A DNA stretch of 40,078 nucleotides. Source: an uncultured Collinsella sp. (lineage in GTDB: Bacteria > Actinomycetota > Coriobacteriia > Coriobacteriales > Coriobacteriaceae). Shown here in pieces: positions 15,096 to 23,105 of this stretch. The first letter of the stretch is position 1, and every line of letters begins with the position of its first letter. A program made the translations under genes and the position numbers. The stretch is from contig UQIE01000020.1 in the NCBI GenBank assembly GCA_900541065.1, forward strand, positions 1-40,078, in the 5' to 3' direction. The notes below the pieces were generated by a model, which worked only from the letters and a program-made list of their open reading frames with translations, had not been told where the DNA came from and searched no databases.

Positions 15096-16121
15096 TTAGT
15101 TAAGACGCTCCACAAAGAAATCTGCCATGGAGAGGAACAGCTCGCGTGCGTGCGGATCAAGCTCAACGTTCTCGATGGCCGCTTTGGCCTTAGCGGTCAG
15201 GTCGAGCGCGTAAGTGTGGGCGTAATCGATGGAGTCGGTCTCCTGGAAGATCTCCACGGCGCGTGCGAGCTGCGCGGGATCATCGGTGCCCGAGGAAAGA
15301 ATCGCCTCGATCTCGTCGTGGTGGCGCTCATCAGAGAGGGCGTGTACGGCGACAAGCGTGCGCTTGCCCTCGGTGATGTCGGTGCGGAAGTCCTTGTTGG
15401 CGGCTTCCTTAGTGCCGACAAGGTTGAGCAGGTCGTCCTGAATCTGAAAGGCGAGGCCCGTGTGCAGGCCAAAGGCGCGCAGCGCTTCGATTTGCTCATC
15501 GCTGCCGCCGCCGATAATGGCCCCGGCGGCAAGCGGCGTGGCTCCGCTGTAAAACGCGGTCTTGTGCGTCGCCATGTCCAGGTAGTCATCAACCGAGATA
15601 TCAAAGCGCCCGTCACGGACCCAACCCAGGTCGAGCGCTTGACCCTCGATGGTGCGGACGATCATCTCGGTAAGCTCGTGGAGCACACGCAGCTTCACGT
15701 CGGACTCCAGCGTGGGGTCGTCGAGAACCGTCTTGGTGACCATGGTGAGCGCCAGGTCGCCACAATTGATGGCAAGGCCCGTGCCCTCGGTAAGGTGCAT
15801 GCAGGGCTTACCTCGACGAAGCTGTCCGTTGTCGGCGATGTCGTCATGGATAAGCGCTCCCGACTGAAAGTGCTCGATAGCTGCCGCCGCGCTGCGGGCG
15901 CTCTCAAAGCTGCCACCTACCGCGGTGGCGGCGAGCATGCAGATGAGCGGGCGGTGGCGCTTGCCGGCATTGGCCGTAAATGTCGAGAGCGGGGTATACA
16001 GGTAGCGCTCGATATCGGCAGAGGTCGCCTGTCCGTCAAAGAACGTGGCCAGATAGTCGTTGATCTGGTCAAAGTGCTGGGCTAAAAAGCTGGTAAACGG
16101 ACTGGACACGGGTTCTCGCAT
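15096..16121 (-). CDS. Polyprenyl diphosphate synthase
   Basis: This trans-prenyltransferase adds isopentenyl units to an allylic diphosphate, making precursors for quinones, carotenoids or undecaprenyl carriers. The first Asp-rich motif is LIHDDIAD, followed by NGQLRRGKP; the second is QIQDDLLN. This shortened second motif is common in short-chain synthases. GKRHRPLICML near residue 55 binds the isopentenyl diphosphate. The length of 341 residues is normal. Chain length of the product cannot be told by eye. A 138-base gap without promoter-like sequence separates it from the peptidoglycan-binding gene on the same strand. Confidence 0.9.
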   Translation of the reverse strand: MREPVSSPFTSFLAQHFDQINDYLATFFDGQATSADIERYLYTPLSTFTANAGKRHRPLICMLAATAVGGSFESARSAAAAIEHFQSGALIHDDIADNGQLRRGKPCMHLTEGTGLAINCGDLALTMVTKTVLDDPTLESDVKLRVLHELTEMIVRTIEGQALDLGWVRDGRFDISVDDYLDMATHKTAFYSGATPLAAGAIIGGGSDEQIEALRAFGLHTGLAFQIQDDLLNLVGTKEAANKDFRTDITEGKRTLVAVHALSDERHHDEIEAILSSGTDDPAQLARAVEIFQETDSIDYAHTYALDLTAKAKAAIENVELDPHARELFLSMADFFVERLN

Positions 16122-16234
16122 TCTTTCTTAGGTTGCATCGTTGCGGTGTGCAGATACCATATTGCCACATTGGAGTTGCCGGCGCGTCTGTTTTGGCGAT
16201 TTGGGGAAACGGGACGCGTGCGCGTGCCGGCTGC

Positions 16235-18685
16235 TTATATAAGCCTAAAGTGCTCGAGCGCCTTGACGACGCCATTTTTGTCGACCGAGTCGGTGATGTA
16301 GTCGGCGCGCTTTTTGAGATAGTCCGGCGCATTGCCCATGGCGATACCGACATCGACGGCGTTCATCAGCGAGACGTCATTGCTGGCGTCGCCGATGCCG
16401 TATACGGTTCCGTGGTGGGGATCGAGGGCGTCGAGTACAGACTGGATGCCCCCGCGCTTCGTGCATTCGCGGGGCGAGATTTCGGTTACCTCGAGTTCGA
16501 GCTCGTTAAAGCACAGCAGCGGCTCAAGTGCCTTGTCTTGAGCGATGTGGTTGGCGAGCGATGTAGACATCAAGATCTTGTAGACACTGTAATGTTGCAG
16601 CTGCGTGACAGCGTCGCCCAGGGTGCGCGCGTATCCGGGAGCATCGGGCGCATCGGCACTCATGCGCACGACGCCGTTGAGGCCCTCAAAGCGGATGACC
16701 TCGCCCGATTGCTCAAGGTAGGGGGCAAGACGCTGCAACATACTGGGCGTCATCGACAGATCGCGAATTGCGTGTCCGTCGATCTCGGCGTAACCGCCCG
16801 CAAGACAGACGATGCCGGTCCAGGGCAGCTCAAGAAGTTTGGGGTGGATGCAGCTCAGGGTACGTCCCGTGCAGATAAAGGCCATGTTGCCGTTGGCGAC
16901 AAACTCGCGGATTGCCTGCGAAACCGCCTCGTTGGGATAGGGGGAGAGGTCCCGCTCGTCTTCGGGAAGGTCTTGGGCGAGCCTGGGGTCTTGCCAGGCG
17001 AGCGTTCCGTCGATATCGAAGAAGCAAATATCGCCGCGCTTATGGGCTGCGCTGGCGGCAGGGGAGGCCGAGGTGGTGGGCACAAATTCCGGCTCGAGGC
17101 CCATGATCTGGTCAAAATGCTCTTTAACGCGGGGAACGGAGATGCCGATGATCACCTGGGCGGTCTTGCCCGTAATGATGAGGCCCTTGGCGCCCACCGC
17201 GACAAACGACGCGTTATCTGCAACGATGGAAGGGTCTGCGACCTCGACGCGCAGGCGCGTGGCGCAGTTGGTTGCGCCCACGATATTGCCAACGCCACCT
17301 AAAAGCTGAATTACCCGCTCAGCGAGGACGTGATCTTGATCGGATCGACTATTGACCTCGTCATTGGGAGATTGCTCTTTGGCAAAGTCGCTTCCCGTTA
17401 AACAATCGATTGCCGCGCGATTGGCAACATGATCCTCGCGGCCCGGTGTCTTAAGGTCATAGACCAAGATGAGTGCTCGAAAACTAACAAAAAAGATGAG
17501 GCTAAAGGCAAGGCCGATACCGAGCGCCAAAAGATAGGCACCGGCATGCGTGCGCATGAGCGGAATAAAGTTGAAGGCTGCCATCTCCATCAGGCCGCCC
17601 GAGAAGATGCCGACGATGCCAAAGAGATTCATGGTTGTGGCAAGGCAAGACGATAAGACGGCGTAGAGCAAAAAGAGCCCGGGGTGGGTGAACATAAAGA
17701 GAAACTCGAGTGGCTCGGTAACGCCGCAAACCACCGAGGCGATGATGGCGGGAACAAGGATGACCCTGAGGCCGGCGCGGCGCTCGGGTTTTGCGGTGGA
17801 GTAGAACGCAGCTGCGATGGCAGGAAGGCCAAAGAGCTTGACCCAGCCGGTGGCGGTAAAACCGGCCCACGGCGCAAGCTCATTAAGGGGGCGCGTGCTA
17901 TGGGAGAGGATGGGGAGCAAACTGCTCCACGTGGCGTAGATGCCGTCGTTAATGACCAGGTTGTCGTAGTAGATCGGCATGTAGAGCAGGTGGTGCAGGC
18001 CAAAGGGCTCGAGTGCTCGTTCTAAAAAGACAAAGATGCCCACGCCAAAGGGGCCGACGCCTGCAAGCGCGTGACGCAGCGTATCGGTTACATCGTATAC
18101 GTAGGGCACGATGGCGGCCGAGATAGCGGCAAGGGCAAACACGGCAAAAAAGCTGATGAGGTAGACCAGCGAGGAGCCCGAGAAGGTGCCGAGCCAATCG
18201 GGAACCTTGGCATCGTAGAAGCGGTCATGGATGGCAACGACGGTTGCCGATACCGCCAGCGGGCCGATAATGCCGGTGTCGAGCGTCTTGATGCCGTCGA
18301 TGACGGTGATACCGCTGGCGGAGGTCAAAGATGACGGGTACTCAAGTCCAAGGTTGTCTCCGCTCAGCTTAATGATCTCGCTCAAAAAGAAGCAGTAGGC
18401 AAAATAGGCGACGAGAGCCTCGAGACAGCAACGAGCCGGTTGTTTTTGGGCAAGACCGATGGGCAGCGCTACGGCAAAAAGGAGCGGGAGGCGTTTAAAG
18501 ACCGTCCACGAGCCGCGCTGGATGATGGTCCAAAAAACGTACCAAGGGGTTCCGTATACGGCGAGATCGCCGACGATGTCCGCAGTCGTTGCGAGAGCGG
18601 AGACGCCGACCATGAGGCCCGATATAGAAAACAGCATGGCGGGCGCGAACATTGCCCCGCCAAAGCGTTGGATTTTTTGCAGCAT
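16235..18685 (-). CDS. PTS EIIC-EIIB (glucose/maltose family) fused to a HAD phosphatase
   Basis: This 816-residue protein carries three domains in order. Residues 1-~415 are a membrane EIIC of the glucose-maltose family, with the signature GVTEPLEFLF (321-330). Residues ~450-530 are EIIB, with the phosphorylated cysteine C474 in GATNCATRL. Residues ~550-816 are a Cof-type HAD phosphatase with FFDIDGT (D557, D559), a lysine in CTKRGG (K743) and GIGDASND (D766, D770). There is no EIIA. The protein should import and phosphorylate a sugar, then possibly dephosphorylate it on the inner face. GGAAGG precedes the ATG. The divergent GntR gene and shared operators suggest local control. Maltose or trehalose are possible substrates; this is inference. 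Confidence 0.88.
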   Translation of the reverse strand: MLQKIQRFGGAMFAPAMLFSISGLMVGVSALATTADIVGDLAVYGTPWYVFWTIIQRGSWTVFKRLPLLFAVALPIGLAQKQPARCCLEALVAYFAYCFFLSEIIKLSGDNLGLEYPSSLTSASGITVIDGIKTLDTGIIGPLAVSATVVAIHDRFYDAKVPDWLGTFSGSSLVYLISFFAVFALAAISAAIVPYVYDVTDTLRHALAGVGPFGVGIFVFLERALEPFGLHHLLYMPIYYDNLVINDGIYATWSSLLPILSHSTRPLNELAPWAGFTATGWVKLFGLPAIAAAFYSTAKPERRAGLRVILVPAIIASVVCGVTEPLEFLFMFTHPGLFLLYAVLSSCLATTMNLFGIVGIFSGGLMEMAAFNFIPLMRTHAGAYLLALGIGLAFSLIFFVSFRALILVYDLKTPGREDHVANRAAIDCLTGSDFAKEQSPNDEVNSRSDQDHVLAERVIQLLGGVGNIVGATNCATRLRVEVADPSIVADNASFVAVGAKGLIITGKTAQVIIGISVPRVKEHFDQIMGLEPEFVPTTSASPAASAAHKRGDICFFDIDGTLAWQDPRLAQDLPEDERDLSPYPNEAVSQAIREFVANGNMAFICTGRTLSCIHPKLLELPWTGIVCLAGGYAEIDGHAIRDLSMTPSMLQRLAPYLEQSGEVIRFEGLNGVVRMSADAPDAPGYARTLGDAVTQLQHYSVYKILMSTSLANHIAQDKALEPLLCFNELELEVTEISPRECTKRGGIQSVLDALDPHHGTVYGIGDASNDVSLMNAVDVGIAMGNAPDYLKKRADYITDSVDKNGVVKALEHFRLI

Positions 18686-18726
18686 GTTCTGCCTTCCGAA
18701 TATCGAGGCGCGTTGCGCGTGGGGAA

Positions 18727-18751
18727 ACGTTTAAACAATGGATTCATTGTA
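18727..18751 (-). promoter_or_regulatory. Operator and -10 box of the PTS-HAD gene
   Basis: Read on the - strand, TACAAT (18751-18746) is a good -10 box, with no clear -35. GTTTAAACAA (18729-18738 on the + strand) follows it where transcription should start. This is site 1 of five matching the palindrome TTGTTTAAACAA (10 of 12 positions). A repressor here would block initiation. Confidence 0.65.
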
Positions 18752-18848
18752 GAGGACCAGACGATTGTCGTACCGGCAGTTTTGAGCGAAACCGATTTGG
18801 GCATGACAGAAACCGTCAACGGTTAAATCCTGTCGCTTTACCGATATT

Positions 18849-18879
18849 CAGTTTAAACAACTTTAAGAAATGCTATCGT
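18849..18879 (+). promoter_or_regulatory. Operator in the GntR promoter
   Basis: CAGTTTAAACAA (18849-18860) is the second TTGTTTAAACAA-like site. It covers the position 17 bp upstream of a -10-like TATCGT (18874-18879), where the -35 box of the GntR gene should be. This suggests the repressor controls its own gene as well as the divergent PTS gene. Confidence 0.6.
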
Positions 18880-18914
18880 GCCTAGCCGGAAATGAATAAT
18901 GTAGAGGTGAAACA

Positions 18915-19634
18915 ATGCCAAAAGCGATATACGAAGGAATCTACCGAGAAATACGCTCGCGCATCATTAATGGGACCTATGCGTTTCAGGAGATGCTGCC
19001 AACCGAAGCCGAGCTGACCGCGGAGTTCGGATGCACTCGCAATACCGTCCGTCGCGCCTTGGGTATGCTGGCCGACGGGATGTTTGTGCAGCCCATACAC
19101 GGCAAGGGCGTGCGCGTTATTTGGCTTAAGGGCGAAACCGACATGTTGGGCGCACTCGAAGAGGTTGAGTCGTTTGGCGAGTTTGCAAAGCGCAACAATG
19201 CCGTTGCATCGACGGACGTTAAGTCTTTCGAACATCTGGTTTGCACCGAGCAACTCTCTCGTCACCTGGGCTTTAAGGTGGGCGAGGAGTTGATTCGCGT
19301 AGTGCGTGTCCGAAGCCTCAACGGCAACGCGCGCCAAGTGGACCATGGCTATTTTTTGGCGTCGATCGCCAAGGGCCTGACTCCCGAGATCGCGGCAGAT
19401 TCTATTTACGGCTATCTGGAGCACAAGCGCGGTGTCAAAGTGATGGCGAGCCGTCGTACGGTGAGTGTCGAGCTCGCCAACGATGAGGACTGCAGCTATC
19501 TTGACCTCGGCAAATACAACTGCGTTGCCGTCATGGAGAGCCAGTCGTACACCTCGGATGGCATCTTGTTTGAGGTGACGCACACTCGCACACACCCCGA
19601 GATCTTCCACTACCGCGTCAACTCCAAGCGATAG
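18915..19634 (+). CDS. GntR/HutC-family repressor, TreR-like
   Basis: The N-terminal winged helix (about residues 5-72) contains LPTEAELTAEFGCTRNTVRRAL, the recognition region of the GntR family, then HGKGVRV. The remaining ~165 residues form a UTRA ligand-binding domain that typically senses a sugar phosphate. Overall it resembles TreR of Bacillus, whose operator (TTGTATATACAA) is close to the palindromes found around this gene. GAGGTGA precedes the ATG. It is divergent from the PTS-HAD gene and followed by its own terminator. The 239-residue length is normal. It is the obvious candidate regulator for the five TTGTTTAAACAA sites in this window. Confidence 0.88.
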   Translation: MPKAIYEGIYREIRSRIINGTYAFQEMLPTEAELTAEFGCTRNTVRRALGMLADGMFVQPIHGKGVRVIWLKGETDMLGALEEVESFGEFAKRNNAVASTDVKSFEHLVCTEQLSRHLGFKVGEELIRVVRVRSLNGNARQVDHGYFLASIAKGLTPEIAADSIYGYLEHKRGVKVMASRRTVSVELANDEDCSYLDLGKYNCVAVMESQSYTSDGILFEVTHTRTHPEIFHYRVNSKR

Positions 19635-19676
19635 CCGGCCAGCTCGCAGCCTGACGAGACTCATGTCCTCAAAGCG

Positions 19677-19723
19677 AAAACGCCCGGTCAAACCGACGAT
19701 GCATCGGTTTGACCGGGCGTTTT
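19677..19723 (+). terminator. Terminator after the GntR gene
   Basis: A 20-bp perfect stem (19677-19696 with 19704-19723) around a seven-base loop starts with AAAA and ends with TTTT. It can therefore work in both directions. It insulates the GntR gene from the ABC importer promoter. Confidence 0.93.
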
Positions 19724-19745
19724 CTCTGCATTCGATAACAAATAA

Positions 19746-19832
19746 TTGTTTATACAAAACTTGTCAAGTATCAAGTTGAAATTACCGTTCACCGAAGTTT
19801 TTCTACCGCTCTAGTAATACTTGTTCAAACAA
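19746..19832 (+). promoter_or_regulatory. Two operators in the ABC importer promoter region
   Basis: TTGTTTATACAA (19746-19757) and TTGTTCAAACAA (19821-19832) each match the TTGTTTAAACAA palindrome at 11 of 12 positions and lie 75 bp apart. TAATAC (19815-19820), directly before the second site, could be a -10 box, which would put that operator at the start of transcription. The leader that follows can form two small hairpins, the second (19899-19917) just before the ribosome-binding site. Confidence 0.65.
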
Positions 19833-19940
19833 CTAGCCAAATAGCGTATCGTTCAAATCAGCAAAAGGGGCAAAGTCCCCGAGCCAATCTCCGAAGGCGG
19901 CGGCAAAGGGTGCCGCCACGGTGTGAAAGGGTGGATTGTA

Positions 19941-21257
19941 ATGAAGAACGAAATGAGCAGAAGGCAGTTCCTGGGCTTTGCTGGTTCCGCGGCTGCAGTT
20001 CTTGGTCTGGGTCTCGTGGGCTGCGGTGGCTCCGCCGGCTCCGGCTCCTCTGCTTCTGGTGACGCTGCCGAGGTCTACTTCCTCCAATTCAAGCCTGAGG
20101 TCGACAAGGAGTGGAAGGAGATCGCCAAGGCGTACAAGGAGGAGAAGGGCGTCGAGGTCAAGATCGTGACCGCCGCCTCCAACACCTACGAGGAGAAGCT
20201 CAAGTCCGAGATGTCCAAGAGCTCCGCTCCGACCCTGTTCCAGGTCAACGGCCCCACCGGTCTTAAGAACTGGAAGGATTACTGCGCCGACCTGTCCGAT
20301 ACCAAGCTCCGCGGTGAGCTCATTGACGACTCCCTGGCTCTGCAGTCCGACGGCAAGGATGTGTGCATCGACTGGGTTCAGGAGAGCTTCGGCATTATTT
20401 ACAACAAGCAGCTGCTCGAGAAGGCTGGCTACAAGGCCGAGGACATCAACTCCTTCGACAAGCTGAAGGCTTGTGCCGACGACATCCAGGCCCGCAAGGA
20501 CGAGCTTGGTGTCGAGGGTGCCTTCACTTCCGCCGGCATGGACGACTCCTCCAGCTGGCGCTACACCACCCACCTTGCCAACATGCCGCTCTACTACGAG
20601 TTTGAGAAGGAGCACAACCAGGAGGACGACGAGATCAAGGGTGAGTTCCTCGACAACTACAAGCAGATCTTCGACCTGTACATCACCGACTCTACCTGCG
20701 ATCCTTCGCAGCTTGCTTCCAAGACCGGCGACGACGCCACCAACGAGTTCGCAACCGGCAAGGCCGTCTTCTACCAGAACGGCTCTTGGGCCTACTCTGA
20801 CCTCGTCAAGGCCGGCATGACCGACGATCAGATTGGCATGATGCCCATCTACATCGGCGTCGACGGCGAGGAGAACCAGGGCCTGTGCTCCGGCGGCGAG
20901 AACTACTGGTGCGTGAGCTCCCAGGCTTCCGAGGATGCTCAGAAGGCCACCGAGGACTTCATGTACTGGTGCGTCACCGCTGACACCCCGACCAGCATCA
21001 TCGCCGACAAGATGGGTCTGACCGCTCCGTTCAAGAGCGCCAAGGAGACCACCAACGTCTTCTCGCAGCAGGCCGTTGCCATGGCCAAGGACGGCAAGAA
21101 GACCGTCGCTTGGGACTTCGTCTACATCCCCTCTGAGGAGTGGAAGAAGAACCTCAAGCAGGCTCTCATTGCTTATGCTGCCGACAACACCAAGTGGGAC
21201 GGCGTCAAGAACGCCTTCGTCGATGGCTGGAAGACCGAGAAGGCTGCTTCCGAGTAA
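19941..21257 (+). CDS. ABC sugar importer, substrate-binding lipoprotein
   Basis: This extracellular binding protein delivers an oligosaccharide to the permease pair encoded next. The signal peptide combines a twin-arginine motif, SRRQFLG, with a lipobox LVGC (C28), so it should be exported folded by Tat and anchored by lipid. The rest matches the type 1 (CUT1) sugar-binding fold. The start at 19941 is chosen because AAGGGTGG lies upstream; an in-frame ATG 18 bases earlier would spoil the signal. Codons are strongly biased to C and G endings, fitting high expression. Operators upstream link it to the PTS/GntR locus. The substrate is probably maltodextrin or a related alpha-glucan, judged from context. 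Confidence 0.88.
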   Translation: MKNEMSRRQFLGFAGSAAAVLGLGLVGCGGSAGSGSSASGDAAEVYFLQFKPEVDKEWKEIAKAYKEEKGVEVKIVTAASNTYEEKLKSEMSKSSAPTLFQVNGPTGLKNWKDYCADLSDTKLRGELIDDSLALQSDGKDVCIDWVQESFGIIYNKQLLEKAGYKAEDINSFDKLKACADDIQARKDELGVEGAFTSAGMDDSSSWRYTTHLANMPLYYEFEKEHNQEDDEIKGEFLDNYKQIFDLYITDSTCDPSQLASKTGDDATNEFATGKAVFYQNGSWAYSDLVKAGMTDDQIGMMPIYIGVDGEENQGLCSGGENYWCVSSQASEDAQKATEDFMYWCVTADTPTSIIADKMGLTAPFKSAKETTNVFSQQAVAMAKDGKKTVAWDFVYIPSEEWKKNLKQALIAYAADNTKWDGVKNAFVDGWKTEKAASE

Positions 21258-21288
21258 GCAGTTGCTGCCCAAGCTATCTGATTAGCGA

Positions 21289-21324
21289 CAGGGGGCGGGC
21301 AGACGTAGGTTTGCCCGCCCCCTG
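21289..21324 (+). promoter_or_regulatory. Intercistronic hairpin between binding protein and permease genes
   Basis: A 13-bp stem (CAGGGGGCGGGCA with TGCCCGCCCCCTG) closes a ten-base loop. No T run follows, and a ribosome-binding site comes 10 bases later. It probably protects the 3' end of the binding-protein message, or causes partial termination, so that the binding protein is made in excess. Confidence 0.75.
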
Positions 21325-21344
21325 CATATTGAAAGGACCCTTCT

Positions 21345-22199
21345 ATGGGCAAAGCACTCAAGCGCTGGTGGCCGCTCTTTATGCTGCCCACGTGCCTGGC
21401 GTTTATGATCGGGTTCGTGATCCCTTTTATCCAGGGCTTCTATCTCTCGTTCTGCCAGTTTATTACCATTAACAACGCGCACTTTGTCGGTATCGCGAAC
21501 TACGTGCGCGCGCTGTCCGATCCGCAGTTTGCCACGTCGTTCTTCTTTACGGTGGCGTTTGCCTTCCTGTCGACGGTGCTCATCAACGTGATCGCCCTGG
21601 CCATCGCGCAGGCACTCACCCGCAAGGCGCTCAAGGGCACCAACATCTTCCGTACGATCTTCTTTATGCCTAATCTGATCGGCGGCATCGTGCTGGGCTA
21701 CATCTGGCAGATCTTGATCAACTGCCTGCTCTCCAACGTGGGCGCCCAGCTCATCGCCCTTAACTCTGCTGCTGGCTTCTGGGGCCTTATCATCCTGACC
21801 CTGTGGCAGCAGGTCGGCTACATGATGATCATCTACATCGCTGGTCTGCAGTCCATTCCGTCCGACTACATCGAGGCCGCCAAGGTCGACGGTGCCACGG
21901 CATGGCAGACGTTTTGGAAGGTTAAGATCCCTAACCTGATGCCGACCATCACCATCTGCCTGTTCCTGTCCATCACCAACGGCTTTAAGCTGTTCGACCA
22001 GAACCTCGCCCTTACCGGCGGCGCCCCCGCGCACTCCACCGAGATGCTCGCCCTGAACATCTACAACACGTTCTATTCGCGTGCCGGTATCGCATGGCAG
22101 GGCATCGGTCAGGCCAAGGCGGTTATCTTCTGCATCCTGGTCGTAGCCATCTCCATGATTCAGCTTAAGGCCACGAGGTCCAAGGAGGTGCAGCAGTAA
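21345..22199 (+). CDS. ABC sugar importer permease (MalF-like)
   Basis: This is one of two CUT1 membrane subunits; the 284-residue chain has six predicted membrane segments. The EAA loop that contacts the ATPase is visible as YIEAAKVDGATAWQTFWKVKIP around residues 180-200. GAAAGGA precedes the ATG. Its stop overlaps the start of the next permease gene by one base. It lacks the long periplasmic insert of Escherichia coli MalF, as expected for Gram-positive CUT1 systems. Confidence 0.9.
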   Translation: MGKALKRWWPLFMLPTCLAFMIGFVIPFIQGFYLSFCQFITINNAHFVGIANYVRALSDPQFATSFFFTVAFAFLSTVLINVIALAIAQALTRKALKGTNIFRTIFFMPNLIGGIVLGYIWQILINCLLSNVGAQLIALNSAAGFWGLIILTLWQQVGYMMIIYIAGLQSIPSDYIEAAKVDGATAWQTFWKVKIPNLMPTITICLFLSITNGFKLFDQNLALTGGAPAHSTEMLALNIYNTFYSRAGIAWQGIGQAKAVIFCILVVAISMIQLKATRSKEVQQ

Positions 22200-23038
22200 T
22201 GAAACGCGATAAGGTTATCAACCGTGCGCTCTCGATTTTCTTTACGATCCTGTCGCTCGCGTGGATCTACCCCGTGTTTATGATCGCGCTCAATTCCTTT
22301 AAGAAAGCGACCGCAATCAGCACCACCACGGCGTTCGATCTGCTCACGCCCGAGACGTTCAACGGCCTTGCAAACTACGTGCACGCTCTTAACGAGCAGG
22401 GCTTTGCCTCGGCGTTTATGTACTCGCTCATTATCACGGTCACGTCGGTCGTGCTGATTTTGGTGTGCTGCTCCATGTGCGCTTGGTACGTGGTGCGCGT
22501 CAACAACAAGATTTCGAACTTCTTCTATTACCTGTTCGTGTTCTCGATGGTCGTGCCGTTCCAGATGCTCATGTTCACGCTGTCCAATTTGGCGGACCGC
22601 ATCGGCTTCAACACGCCGTTCAACATCTGCTTTATCTACCTTGGCTTTGGCGCGGGCCTGGCGGTCTTTATGTTCGCCGGCTTTGTAAAGAACATCCCGC
22701 TCGAGATCGAGGAGGCGGCCATGATCGACGGCTGCAACCCGGTCCAGGTGTTCTTTAAGATCGTCCTTCCCATCATGAAGCCCACCTATCTTTCGGTCGG
22801 CATCCTCGAGACCATGTGGGTCTGGAACGACTATCTGCTGCCCTACCTTACGCTCGACTCCACCAAGTACAAGACCATTCCTATCTTGATCCAGTACTTC
22901 CGCGGCGGCTACGGCCACGTCGAGCTCGGCCCCATGATGGCCTGCATCATGATGGTCGTTATCCCCATCGTTATCATGTACATCCTCTGTCAGAAGTACA
23001 TCATCGACGGCGTGGTGGCAGGTGCCGTCAAGGGCTGA
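22199..23038 (+). CDS. ABC sugar importer permease (MalG-like)
   Basis: The second CUT1 permease subunit has 279 residues and about six membrane segments. Its EAA loop reads IEEAAMIDGCNPVQVFFKIVLP near residues 175-195. AAGGAGGTG ends seven bases before the start codon, within the end of the preceding gene, and the start overlaps its stop, so the two permeases should be made in equal amounts. It pairs with the upstream permease and the ATPase that follows 67 bases later. Confidence 0.9.
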   Translation: MKRDKVINRALSIFFTILSLAWIYPVFMIALNSFKKATAISTTTAFDLLTPETFNGLANYVHALNEQGFASAFMYSLIITVTSVVLILVCCSMCAWYVVRVNNKISNFFYYLFVFSMVVPFQMLMFTLSNLADRIGFNTPFNICFIYLGFGAGLAVFMFAGFVKNIPLEIEEAAMIDGCNPVQVFFKIVLPIMKPTYLSVGILETMWVWNDYLLPYLTLDSTKYKTIPILIQYFRGGYGHVELGPMMACIMMVVIPIVIMYILCQKYIIDGVVAGAVKG

Positions 23039-23105
23039 TGCCGTAACTGTTTTGCAAGTTTCTGCGGCGCCCTCAACATGGCGCCGCATATCGAAAGGTA
23101 AAGAC

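Noticed and set aside
19635..19757. Small antisense 291-codon frame across the GntR gene
   Set aside because: It is the reverse of the GntR coding region and passes through its terminator; no start site or family match.
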